Part shown: in pieces, positions 1-11,826 of the stretch
How positions within the stretch are numbered: the first letter of the stretch is position 1
Layout of the letters: each line of letters begins with the position of its first letter
Assembly (NCBI RefSeq): GCF_036323735.1
Contig: NW_026947411.1
Coordinates: 1,033,178 to 1,097,177, forward strand
DNA: 64,000 bases
Direction of reading: 5' to 3'
Source: Rattus norvegicus
Lineage: Eukaryota; Chordata; Mammalia; Rodentia; Muridae
The notes under the pieces: model-generated
What the model saw: the letters and a program-made list of their open reading frames with translations, nothing else
Database searches by the model: none
Told to the model about the DNA's origin: nothing
Position numbers and translations under genes: made by a program

Positions 1-2267
1 TTTGGAGGTCTTTAATCCACTTTTACTTGAGCTGTGTACAAGGAGATAGGAATGTATTGATTTGCATTCTCCTGCATTCTGTCCTTCAGTTGAAACAGCA
101 CAATTTTTATCCACTGAATGATTTTAGATCCTTTTTCAATAATGAAGTTGTGTGGGTTCTTTTCTGCATCTTCAATTCTATTCCATTGATCTACCTGCCT
201 GTCTCAATACCAATACAATACAATTTTTCATCACAATTGCTCTGTAATACAACTTGAGCTCAGGGATGGTGATTTCTCCAAAATGATTTTTTTTTCAGAA
301 TAATTTTCTCTATCCTGTGATTTATTTTATTGCAAATAAATTTGAAAACTTTCACTTTTATGTTTGTGAAGAATTGATTTGGAATATTGATGGGGAATCC
401 ATTCAATCTATAGGTTGCTTTTGGTAAAATGGCCATTTTTACAATATTAATCCTGCCAATACACCAACATGGGAGTTCTTTCTAATTTCTGAGATCTTCA
501 ATTTCTTTCTTCATAGACTTGTTTTCTTGTCATATATATCTTTCACTTGCTTGGTTAGAGTGAATCTGAGTTATTTTATAAGCTTCTTTATTATTGTCAA
601 GGGTGTCATTTCCGTAATTTCTATCTCAGCCTTTTTCTCTTTTGAGTAGAGGAAAGTTACTTATTTGTTTGAATCAATATTATATTCTGTCACTCTGCCA
701 AAGTTGTTTATCAGGCTTAGAAGTTCACTTGTGGAATTTGTGGGGTCACATAAATATACTACCACATAATCTGCATGCATATAGTGACATTTTGAATACT
801 TCCTTTGCAATATGTATCTCTTTACCTCCATTTGTTGTCTAATTACTCTGGCTAGGACTTCAAATACTATATTGAAAAGGTAGGGAGAGAGTGTGTGTCC
901 TTGTCTAGTTCCTGATTTTAGTGGGATTGTGTTAAGTTTCTCTCCATTTAGTTTGATGTTAGCTACTGGTTTCCTGTATATTGCTTTTACTGTTCTTCAG
1001 TACGGTACTTGAATTTCTGATATTTCCAAGAGTTTTACCATGAAGGGTTAGGTTCTATAAAATGTTTTCTCAGCATTTAATGAGATGATTGCTTGTTTTT
1101 TTTCATTGATTTGTTTTTGTAGTGGATTAGACTGATTGGTTATTAGGTTCTGTATATTAATCCATCCCTGTATGCTTGGGATGAAGCATACTTGATCATG
1201 ATGTATCATTGTTTTGATGTGTTCTTGGAATTTGCATGCAAGAAATTTACTCAGAATTTTTGCAGGGAAATTCATGAAAAAAATGATCTGAAATTCTCTT
1301 TCTTTGTTGGGTCTTTGTTTGCTTTACTTATAAGCATAACTGTGGCGTCAGAGAAGGAATTGTGTAGTGTTCCTTCTATTTCTAATTTGTGGAATAGTTT
1401 GGAGAATATTGGTATTAGGTATTTTATGAATGTCTGAGAGAATTCTGTACTAAACCTTCCTGGTCCAGGGATCTTTCTGTTGGGAGACAATTAACGACTG
1501 CTTCTACTACTTTACGAGTTATGGGAGTATTTAGATGGTTTATCTGATCGTGATTCAACTTTGGTACCTTGTATCTGTCTAGAAAATTATCCATTTAATC
1601 CTTACTTTCCAGTTCTGTTAAGTATAGGCTTTTATAGTAGGATCTGATAATTTTTTGAGTTTTCTCATTTTCTATGGTTATATCTCTATTTCACTTATGA
1701 TTTTGTTATTTTTAATTTGAATAATAAGGATTTACCTGTCTTCTGGATTTTTTTAAAGAACCAGCTCCTGGTTTTCTTGATTCTTTATATAATTCCTTTT
1801 GTTTCTACTTGGTTGATTTCAGTCCGGAGTTTGAATATTTCCTATTGTCTAGTCCTCTTGGTGTATTTGTATTTTATTAGTTCTGAGATTTCAAGTGTTC
1901 TGTCAAACTGCTAGTGTATCATAGCTCCTGTTTCTTTGTTGAGGGTCTCAGAGCTATCAGTTTTTCTCTTAGCATTGCTTTTTTGTATTCTCAAGTTAGG
2001 CCTTCATTTTCATTAAATTCAAGAATGTCTTTAATTTTTTTTCTTTATTTCTATTTGAATAACTTCTCCTCGAGTAAATCATTCCTCAGCTACCATGTAT
2101 AAGTCGGTCTTTGGTTGTTCTTGTTGTTATTGTAGACAATTTTTAGTCTGTAATGATCTTGTAGGATGCATGGAATTAATTCAATCTTCTTGTATCTGTT
2201 GAGGCATGTTTCGTGATGGATGTTATTGTCAGTTTTGGAGAAGGTACCATGTGGGACTGAGAGGAAA
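1..2267 (-). mobile_element. LINE-1 ORF2 fragment, minus strand
   Basis: Read on the minus strand, this is the middle of L1 ORF2. From high to low coordinates it runs from the C-terminal part of the endonuclease domain (about 2090-2260, with HGTFSKTDNN and a degraded SDHH-like region) through the reverse transcriptase fingers and palm (about 1050-1490, with RKIPGPGRFS, ISLNAEKTF). It continues toward the ORF2 C-terminus, where the window begins. The frame is broken by many stops and indels, so it is a dead copy. The 5' side stops abruptly at the LTR-like block starting near 2268. L1 identity rests on family knowledge of these motifs and of the antisense nucleotide text. Subfamily is not assigned. 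Confidence 0.9.
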
Positions 2268-3530
2268 GTGTCAGGAGCCATAAGAGGACAAGCTAATAAC
2301 TAGCAGGTGGTCATCCTCAGATGGACAGCCTTGGATTATTTTATAGTCCACAACTTGTTTGCCCTTATTAAGCAAGGCTGTAAGGGATACATTTTGGGAA
2401 ATTTTCCTGCTATTGAAATGCTATTCCTGTTGTTATTATTAGAAATATATAACAATCATTGAGTAAGAGCACACCCACTTGGAGGAGATCTCTGCAGAGC
2501 TACGAAGTTGTACTGTCCTGTAGTGATGCTATACAGACAAATAGATCAATTCTTTACATTTAATAATGATCCTACAATAATTTCTAATATTATATCAATG
2601 GTTATTAACCTCTTTTATAGTGGGACTGCTAGAAGTCTCTTTTTATAGTCAAAATTACAGTGAGAACTCTGCCAGTCTACCAGGTGTCACCAGTTAATTC
2701 TTCTGAGATAGTAAACAGACTTTCTCCTATTCAGAACCCATTAACAAGGTTGTAAAACAGTTATCAAGAGTCATAAAAAGAGAAGAAATGATTTGTTACA
2801 GGTGCAAGGACAGATGATAAGATATTGACTGGGTTTATCTGTAAATAACTTCTCTATCAACTATGGTTTTAGACCTTCAGTGAACCTATAGAGCTGACAC
2901 TGGTGATGAATGTTTAGCCAGATAATTACTCCTGATAAATATTCATGTAAAAATTCTCGGTTGTAAATTGTATTTCAATTTATGCTTTGATCTTTCATAT
3001 GAACTAGAGATGAACTTTGTAACATGTGATCATGTATTCTGAAATATGTTTAAATGCTGAGGAGAAAGAAATAAACACAAAGAAGGACTGAGAGAGAAGG
3101 ACTGAACTGGAAGGACAGAGACAGATGGACTGAGCTTGAGAGGGGCCGAGCTGAAAAGTCAGCTTTGAGCTAAGGAGAACGGAGCTTAGTAGAACAGAGC
3201 CAAAAATATCTGGGCTGAGAAGAAATGTAGAGAGGGATAATGTAGATACTATAAGTAACATAAGAGGGCAATCTGCAGAATGCAGAGGAGATGAGGAAAA
3301 CAGAAGAAGCTGGAAAGAGCGGAAGGTGCAGTCTGGTTTCTCCTTACCATGGGACAGAACAGGTCATTTCTTAATAGCAATGCAGGCTTACTCTTATCAA
3401 AAGGAACAAGGCTTTTCTCTTACACACTTGGGTTTAATTCACTTAGCATTAAAAGGGTCGAAGTGATTTTTTTCTTTATGTAATAAAGATTGGAGCTCAT
3501 CTTTCTGCACTGGTGCTTGGTCATTTGCTC
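2268..3530 (+). mobile_element. Probable solo LTR of a rodent ERVK-like element
   Basis: The block starts with TGTCAGGAGCC, a head like those of rodent ERVK LTRs, exactly where the preceding L1 text stops. It contains a GA-rich stretch (about 3045-3330) and a poly(A) signal AATAAA at 3482-3487 about 50 bases before the apparent end. This order, a TG start followed by a late AATAAA and a T-rich end, fits an old LTR. The text resembles the rat BGLII-type LTRs as I remember them, but I could not align it. The right edge and target-site duplication are not resolved. Confidence 0.42.
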
Positions 3531-5512
3531 CCTATGCTTATGTAAGTAAGAATATCTGTGTAAGTATGTAATTACAAGAATGTATGGATGTTTGTGTGTG
3601 TAAGAGTGTAATTGTGAGAATACGTGTAAGTTAGGCCCAGGTGATTTTGAATGGAAATATATAAATTCACGTTTATGGAATCCAGTTTTAAAATTACATG
3701 TTTATGCATATTTGGCTATGTAAAATACTGACATCATTTGTGATTCAAATATACTAACAATTTGATTATACTTACCTTCATTAATATTTAAACTACTCCT
3801 TGAAGATATTTTAATGGATAATATCAAAATATGTTTATAGGAATGGTACATTAAATACTTCTGTAAATAGTCAAAATAAGGAAATGCTTCTGATATTTAT
3901 GCATTTTATTATTTGATTATGGAAGAAACTGAATGATCTTAGATTTTGTAATAATGTTTAAAAATTATTTGTTCTTAATGTTTGTTGACAGAAGGAAGTT
4001 ATCAACGAATACATATATACAATGTGCCACACATTACAAAAGCAATGTGCCACAACTTTCTAACATAAATAGAGCAAATTAAATATATAATTTATGAACT
4101 AAAGGTGAGCAATCATGTGCAAAAGCAAGATATATCATTGAGTCTACCTACATTTGGAGTTAAGAGATGATTCATGCTTCCATGTATTTCTTTCTAGACA
4201 TCTAAAGAGATAAAATTAGTGTGGAAATAGCTAAAACTGCAATTAGTATGCTTCATGTAGTATACATATTTAAACATTGCTTTTGAAAAATTATACAGTA
4301 CATACTTTCAAGGTTATATATACAGCATAAACAAAAATTCACTGTGTCCATAAATTATCAATAACACTCAAGCCACTTTCTCTTGTCATATTATATTTGA
4401 ATTAATTAATATACATATGTAGGTATTTATCCACACACAGGCACACTCACACACACACACACACAAAACCACACAATACTTCTAAAAATTTAAAACAGTT
4501 TAGTAAATAATAAAGTCATTCAGACAAAATTAATGAAAAGGGATGAACTAAATTTACAGTAAATTGTCCTCCCAAAAGTATACTTTCTAGCATATAAAAT
4601 TATTGCCTCATGATTTTAAGAAAAATAAGTATGGGGCCAATAAACTTAATCAGATCCCAGTTGGACTTAGCATTCAGGATTAGAGTAGAAATTGAAATGT
4701 ATTGAGAAAAATATAAAATAACAGGCTTTAGCTCTACTTTTTCAATTATACAAAAAAGTCTGAGAAACAGTGAAATGACACAACATGTAAAATTGCTTTC
4801 TATTAAGAACTGATATCTAAGTTTAGTATTCATAGTCTATATAATAAACAGAGAGAAATAAATCTCACAAGTTATTTCCTGGCTTAAATACAATTTTCTT
4901 GGCTTGTGAATATATCCAGAACCAATCAAAACAATGAAAATGGATAGACGCTGTGTTACAACAAGTAAGAGATATTTTGTTTATTTATTAGGCATGAATT
5001 TATTTTTGTAGCATTTCTTCCCAGGTTTCTGTTGGGTATTTTATAAATCCTCACTTTGGTGTGGTCGATGGTTAAATTTAACTGAATATGGCTGAATATG
5101 ACAATATGATAGAAATGGATCCTTGGGGCAGAGAATACCTTTGGGTTCAACCTGGTTATAATGAAATGGTGGTCAGAGTGTACAAAACCAAACACAAGAT
5201 AAGGAACTGTGGCTTCAGATACAGGGCTCCTTATGAGATTTCACTTTGTAATGTTGGAAGAATTCTTCCATGATATCATGAGATTGTGCAGTGAGACGGC
5301 CTTTTCTTTATTCCTGTAATGAAAGCAAATACTTGTTATTTTCAGTTCCCTCAGAGAGCTTGCTAGGTTACTAGATCAATCAGGAACTCGGGATGAGGGA
5401 TTTAGGTGTGCAAAATATGATGTTGGTATTTGATTTCTTCTAGATATTTCTAGGGAAGTGACTTCATATGATTTGGAATATAATCAAATAAGACCTTGTT
5501 AAAGATGAAGAA
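3531..5512. other. AT-rich intergenic DNA, no gene seen
   Basis: No coding or repeat family is recognised apart from the short CA run annotated separately. A 61-codon open frame at 5088-5273 has no recognisable motif and no supporting context, so it is not called. Confidence 0.5.
4431..4466. repeat. Short (CA)n microsatellite
   Basis: Interrupted CA dinucleotide run with two G substitutions, inside AT-rich DNA. Confidence 0.9.
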
Positions 5513-5670
5513 AGCACTGGATGTGCTGGCACAGGCCTTTTATCTTAGCACTGGGTAAGAAGAGGAAGGCAGTAGAACTCTAAGTTCAAGGCCAGCTTGG
5601 TCTACAGAGAAACGGAAAGATAGGGTTCTAGTACTGCCAGGGATATAAAAGAAACACTGTCTCGAAAAAA
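5513..5670 (+). mobile_element. B1 SINE (7SL-derived), diverged
   Basis: The segment follows the B1 order. It has an internal promoter-like start with CACAGGCCTTTTATCTTAGC, then GTTCAAGGCCAGCTTGGTCT, then the 3' end ACTGTCTCGAAAAAA. Many substitutions and a small indel near 5600 show that it is an old copy. The plus orientation follows from the A-rich tail on the right. Confidence 0.88.
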
Positions 5671-6289
5671 GTTCAGTTACAACTTCTGTAGTATACAAAG
5701 AAAAAAATCTCATTTTATTTTAGTAAGATGTTAATAATTTTATCTTGAGTCTAATGCAATATTTTAGCTTTAAAATAATGTGAAGGCACTTAAAATGTAT
5801 GAAAAGATGTTTTCCATCACTATTCTCCTTAAACTACAAGCTGAATTTTTATTAAATAAACCTATGTAAATACAGTTTGAAAGTTTTTCTGTGATTAGCT
5901 AAAGGGATTTCACATTGTTAATTTAGAATGGTGGATTTCAGGTCAATCTTGAAAGGTAATGACTAAGGCATAGATGTATATTAAGCATACAAAATCTAAT
6001 CTAAAATGTTGCACAATAAAAAATGAGAACCTTTAATTGGTTTTCCTCTAAAGTATACAGCTTCTTTTTATTGAAGTCCAGATCTGATGATTTGAACAAA
6101 TTTTGTAGAAATACAACCTCCTCTGAGAAGATAAGAAACAGAGAAAGATAAGGAAAAAAGTCTGCTAAGGGACAACGGACTGGGAGAGAGTATTCTATGG
6201 AATATATAGGACAATAAATTTTACCCCTCTGGTATTGGTTAGCTGGGGACTTCATTATGCATATCTGTGTACCTAGAAAATTTTTCTTT
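5671..6289. other. Intergenic DNA, no feature recognised
   Basis: AT-rich unique-looking sequence. A 97-codon minus-strand frame (6001-6294) has no recognisable motif and runs into the flanking L1, so it is treated as chance. Confidence 0.5.
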
Positions 6290-6561
6290 TTCATCTTAAG
6301 AGACCCTGGTTTCTGACCTCTTAGGTAGCAATGAATATCGTAGTAAGAGCACCAGTGGAAGGGGAAGCCCTGGGTCCTGCTAAGACTGAACCCCCCAGGG
6401 AACTAGATTTTTGGGGGGAGGGCGGCAATGGGGGGAGGATGGGGAGGGGAACACCCATAACAAAGGGGAGCGGGAGGGATTAGGGGGGTGTTTTCCCGTA
6501 AAGCGGGAAAGGGAATGACACTTGAAATGTAAATAAGAAATACTCAAGTTAATAAAAAAAA
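6290..6561 (+). mobile_element. 5'-truncated rat L1, 3' UTR only
   Basis: This is the G-rich 3' UTR of rat L1. It includes GTGGAAGGGGAAGCCCTGGG, a run of G-rich blocks (6410-6490), then TACTCAAGTTAATAAAAAAA as the 3' end and A tail. It is clean and less diverged than the other L1 pieces nearby, which suggests a relatively recent truncated insertion. The exact 5' truncation point (about 6290-6320) and target-site duplication are not certain. Confidence 0.88.
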
Positions 6562-8194
6562 ATTATGGTTGCTCTGAAACTTCTGTCCTTTGTATTAAGG
6601 TCTTAGCATGTTTACATGATAGTTTTGAAATATTAGTGTTATTATCAAAAGCCGTATTTTGTACATACTTTTTAAGCCACAAAATAGATACATGTCTGCT
6701 TGGGTTTATGAAGAAAGTTACAATGATAATATGATTATATATTTCTCATATATACATACTCTTCATGTACCATGTGTGTGAAGAAACCTTTGCAGATAGG
6801 AATGCATAGTAACCATCTGGCTAGAGTTTCAGGATTTTATTGTATCTTGTTTGACATGTGAATTTCTATTAAAATGCTAACTACTTCTAAGTCTCTTAAT
6901 TTAACTGGAGAGGTATTCAATAACACCTAAACTGCTGTTCATTCATATAACAGGTCTTTGGTTGTGTTACTGAATTTTATTCCAGTAACTTCTTAATGAG
7001 CTTTATTTTGAAAGTAAATTAAATATATATATATATATTATAAAAAGATTAATTTTTAGTGGAAATATCACTTAGTGATTGTCAATTTTACAAACATTCT
7101 CTAAATTATTAAATATTTTCCATTATTAATTAGTATACAGTATTATGAATACAATAACATTTATGAAAATACACATCTCTAATTACTATAAACACAAATA
7201 TGTTATTATTTTATCTTTGAAAATTTTTTTCTTGGTTTGTAAGTAATAAATCTTGACTTCTGTATCTGAGCTTTCTCATCATTATTCCTAAGGAAATCTA
7301 TTGCTTTTTTATTGAGAATAGTAAGGAATGTTCATTGATAGGTAGAAAGGAAAGACTAACACAATATACACAATGGTATTTCATTCACCCCTTGGAAAAC
7401 GAAACTATGATGTTTTCAGGAAAATAGATGTAACTAGAAAATATTCCGAGTAAGGTAACAAAGACTCAGAAAGGGAAATACGATGTGTTCTTTCTTATGT
7501 AGATAATAGAATCTCATTTTCATATACTTGTATTTATGTGAAGCTGTGAGTGGTTTGAGTTCATTAAACTGGAATGTGTCTCATGAATTAGAAAGTAGTG
7601 TTTTAAACAGTATAGGTTGGCAGTTATTGAACATGTGGGGTATGAATGTAGAAGTAAGAATAACACAGAATAGTGCAAGTTTTAGGGACATAGTGGTGGT
7701 GGGGAAAAAGTACTGAGGAAAGAAGGATGAAGTTGAATGTTTACAAACATGACATAAGGCAACCAGTTACTTTATAGGTTAGGTTAAAATAAATATTAAA
7801 ATTTAAAATTAATACCTTAATATTTAATGTAATATACATCATGTTTGAGGAAAAATGCCAGAAAGTAATATGAAAATGAAAACAATATATTTAACTTATT
7901 TAATCTTAGTCATACTATCCATAATTATTTGGTAGAAACATCACTTGCCTGCCAAATTTTGGTATCATTTAAAAAATCACCTGTAAGATAATAATTACTT
8001 ATGGTAGTAGAGTATTATTATAAGAGTATCAACTGGTAAAATTTGTGATTTGATCTATGTTTTAAGTTGCCTTTTGCTTAATTTTTGCCCTTCCTGACAT
8101 TCACTCATACTGAACTATAAATTTCAATGTCGAATACTACTATAAAAATATAATTCTTCAGGGTTGTTGAAATTGCTCAATTACAAGTTAATAT
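6562..8194. other. AT-rich intergenic DNA, no gene seen
   Basis: Contains a short (TA)n run near 7023-7039 and nothing else I can name. Open frames here are short and lack motifs. Confidence 0.5.
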
Positions 8195-9095
8195 TATCCA
8201 TAAACTATAGGATACGCTCCACAAAGCTCATAGATCCAAAGAAGATAAACAAGAAGAAAGGCCCAAGTGCAGATGCTTGACTCTCACTTAGAATGGGGAA
8301 TAAAATAGTCTTGGAGGCAGAATGAGGGAAGGAAATGGATGGGAGAAGGAAGGGAGTGGAGATTGGATTACGTGTGGGAAGGGACAGAAGATATGGCGAT
8401 ATAGGCAAGAGAAGTAATGGAAATCTTGAAGTTATGGAGATGAGGAGTTAGGGGAAATCTCCAGGAAGAGAAAGAGACCTAGGATAAGGAACGTACCAAT
8501 GAATCAATGGGGTGACCTAAGATGTCACTTACATTGGTGATATGGAACATGAATAGGCCAACTCCTTTAGTCAGGAAGGACCACCAGTGGAGGGATAAAG
8601 AAACAAGTACACTCACAAAACTTTCTACAGACATTTTGTCAAGTCTAAAAGAAAATCAGGGACTGAGTGAATTGCCAGTGCAAATAGGGACCCATCCCAT
8701 GGGAAAGCACCAGGCAGACAACAGTGTCAATGAACCTAGACCACTGAGAGCTCTTAGAGACTGAGACCCCAACCGAAAATCATTCACAGCCTGGACCTAA
8801 GCCCTAGTGCATATGGAGCTGACATGTAGATCAATCTTCATGTGGGTTCCACAAAAACTTGAGTGGGGGATGTCCTGTTGTAGTCAAGTTGTAGCCTGAC
8901 TGAGGAATCTGTTCCCAAACAAAGTTAGCTTATCTGACTGCAGTTGGAGAGGATGTGCCTAATCCTGAAGAGACTTGATATTTCAGAGTTTGAGCAACCT
9001 AGGCATGTCATCATCTTAGGAGAGAAGATGATTGTGTCAGAGACTCTGGGAGGAAGGGGCAATAGAGAGGGTAAAGTTAGGCATGTAAATTAAGA
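8195..9095 (+). mobile_element. Old L1 (Lx-type) ORF2 end and 3' UTR, plus strand
   Basis: The left edge matches the extreme C-terminus of rodent L1 ORF2. It is followed by the older Lx-type 3' UTR: GA-rich text at 8300-8500, then CACCAGTGGAGGGATAAAG-like and ATGTGCCTAATCCTGAAGAG blocks. The copy is strongly diverged. An 80-codon frame inside it (8522-8764) lies in 3' UTR sequence and is not a gene. Confidence 0.75.
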
Positions 9096-9469
9096 AACAT
9101 AATTACTAAATTTGCTATTTCTTTTACAGTAATCTCCTAGATTACAGTCTCACTCTAAATTATTACTGTGCTCTTAAATCCAATCTCTACTGGTGGACTT
9201 CTATTTGGATAGTTCATAAATAAGTGGTTGGGAATGCAATTTTCTTCAGAAATCAGGCATAGATGTATCATACACTAGGACAGCAGGCAATGGAAATATG
9301 ATTGAGTGTTGAGGATTGATCTATATTAGGGAACATAAAAGTAAATTCCCGTTTAATAACATGCTTTTTGTCATGAACAAATACAGGAACAGAGGATTCC
9401 ATATATTTAACATATAACATAGTTTTGGTCATACATTTTCCTCTCCTTCAATTTCCCATAGATATTCCT

Positions 9470-9472
<3 letters not shown>

Positions 9473-9532
<60 letters not shown>
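9473..9532. repeat. (AT)n microsatellite, about 30 units
   Basis: Uninterrupted alternating AT for about 60 bases. Confidence 0.98.
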
Positions 9533-9536
<4 letters not shown>

Positions 9537-10234
9537 ACAGCACTTGAAACTACTTAGCAGAAGAATCAGTGCAATGATGGTGCAATTTACCTCATGATAA
9601 AAGAATGTTTTTTTCCAAATCTTTATCTGACATAGCGATCATATCCATAACATAAGACCCAATATGTCTTATTCTCCAGAAATATGTTACATATTTGAAT
9701 AAATGGTTAAAATAATTTCACAATAATTATCAAAAAGTACATGAAAAATACTAAACACACAAATCATTGGTGAAGTTTAAACACAAATGACAATACTTAT
9801 ACTGTGTTGCTGGAGAAAAGAAACTTAGTATACAGTTTCTTGGACTAAATTTTAATATAGCTATTATAGAAATCAATATAAAAATTAAAAGCTGAAATCA
9901 CTTGTGATTCAATAGTACCACTGATGAAATATGTACCTGAAGGAATCTATGTGTATATTCCGGTGATACCTTCATTAAATGAATTATCTTCTAAGTTTTC
10001 ACAATATCCATGTTACAAAATGGAATGAATAACATATACTGACACTAGATCTTTACTTAAGCATGAAAAGAGCAAAATTTCAACATTGGCATGTATATTG
10101 ATAAAGCTAGTTATCATTGTCCCGATTGAAAAAACAGAATTATGAAGACAAATATCTAAATCTTATGAAAATAGGATACTACTATTTGTTTGATTTTAAG
10201 CCTCTTCTATAGAAGGAAAGTCAGATGTCATAGT
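9533..10234. other. AT-rich intergenic DNA, no feature recognised
   Basis: No coding frame, SINE or L1 text recognised. Confidence 0.5.
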
Positions 10235-10810
10235 ATAAACACGGTCAAATTTTCCCATTGCTCCGATGGCCAGAGAGAAGATCCTACTATTCCTGTTTTG
10301 CTAAATAGCCATGTTGTCAAACTGCCTTCCAATTCTTACTGTTTCTGTCCATAGATTACAGCTTACATGAGCTGTGGTCAGACAAATGTATAGGTGTACT
10401 GTGCAGCAATTACTGCAGATACGGGTACAAGTGCTAAGACCGTTAGAAGAAGAATGCTGAGCATAAGGCTGGGGAAACATTGAAGAAAAAGAGATGGAAG
10501 AACAGGAGGAGAGAGAGAAAGCAATCTGGACATGACACAGTAATTGGACCTATGGCCTCAGTGCATCTACACTTGTATGCACAAGTCCTGCACATGATTA
10601 AAACAACAAGATTAGGGAACATGTCAGTAGGCAGTACTCAGTGAACCAATGGATTAGAAAGAAAAGATTAATGGAAAATATAAAGAACATGAAACTGGAA
10701 AGAGAATGTATTTGGAAAGAGTAGAACCAAGCTAAGGATAGGTGTGATCAAGGTACATTTTATATATGTATGAAGAATAAATAAAATAAAATAAAAATTC
10801 TAAAATAAAA
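10235..10810 (+). mobile_element. Probable old rodent L1 3' UTR, plus strand
   Basis: Several phrases recall old murine L1 3' ends: GGCCAGAGAGAAGATCCTAC, AATGCTGAGCATAAGGCTGG, then TATATATGTATGAAGAATAA and an A-rich tail. The match is from memory of the family, so the subfamily is open. Confidence 0.5.
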
Positions 10811-11826
10811 AAATTCTGAAAATCTATTAAGATTTTTTGTATCCTCTGCAAGTCACTTTTTACCCCTAAAAATAGAATAGAGTATCCTAACTTTTGCTTA
10901 GTTGTAGGAAAGTCAATGAAAAAGGTAGTTACACTAGTTCAGTGCATGGTGTCTTCATTATGGAAATATCCAACTGAGGGTCACTAATCTGTACAGTTCA
11001 ATTTTATCACCTGTACAAATAAAATAAAATTAAACAGTGTTTAATGATCCACCGAAACCAAACTGCACACTAGAGAGGTAAATACAGCTTGAAAAATGTT
11101 CTCTTCTTAACCTCAACCATTTTAATCTTTGAAACTCTGAATACATGTGAATAAAAAAGGTCTAACCTGATACACAACATATAGGATGGCGTCTTTGTGA
11201 CTTATATGGCAAGACATTCAGGGTTGTACATTGCCTTCATTATGTCATTCATTTTAAATATCCTAGGAAACCAAGATCTAAAATCCATGGGCTTTGGTCC
11301 TGACAGCCATGGATTGCACTCTGTCCATGATAACTTTATGTATATTAGTTAAACACTGAAAGTCAGTTTGCTGCCTTACAAAATTGAACTGATTCATTGC
11401 TATGGTTATGATAATGATTTCTTGTAGAATAATTATAAATTCCTCATGACAAAACTTGCTTTCTCTTCTGGTGGTTTGTCGACTATTGATGAGCTTAAAC
11501 CTCTTCCTTCTCAACATAGAACTTACTATAGATTATTTTTCACTGTCGATCTTATATACACTAAAGATAGGAAAAACACTGAAAATAGGATAGACTTTGT
11601 TTTCTGTCCCAAAAGTTCTTTTTTGACTTCTTCTTCATCATCTTCATCACCACCACCACCACCACCACCATCATCATCTAATTTACATGAAACTGATTTT
11701 GAAATTTTGTTATGCCAACAATGAAATGAGTATTCTGCTTGAAGCAGAGATATTGATGAACACTAACTCCTGTGCAGTCATTTTAGTGTTATAAAGACAT
11801 TGCCAAAATTGCTTCAGATGATTGAG
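10811..11826. other. Intergenic DNA left of duplication copy A
   Basis: No gene recognised. It holds the CAT/CAC run at 11628-11680. The 146-codon minus-strand frame (11710-12150) only crosses this segment, the duplicated block and the antisense side of an ID element, and it carries no family motif. Confidence 0.5.
11628..11680. repeat. (TCA)n/(CAC)n trinucleotide run
   Basis: A short compound TTC, ATC and ACC trinucleotide tract. Confidence 0.9.

Noticed and set aside
5088..5273. Small ORF with MAEYDNMIEMDPWG start
   Set aside because: Short, no paralogue or motif, no splice or promoter context; probably chance.
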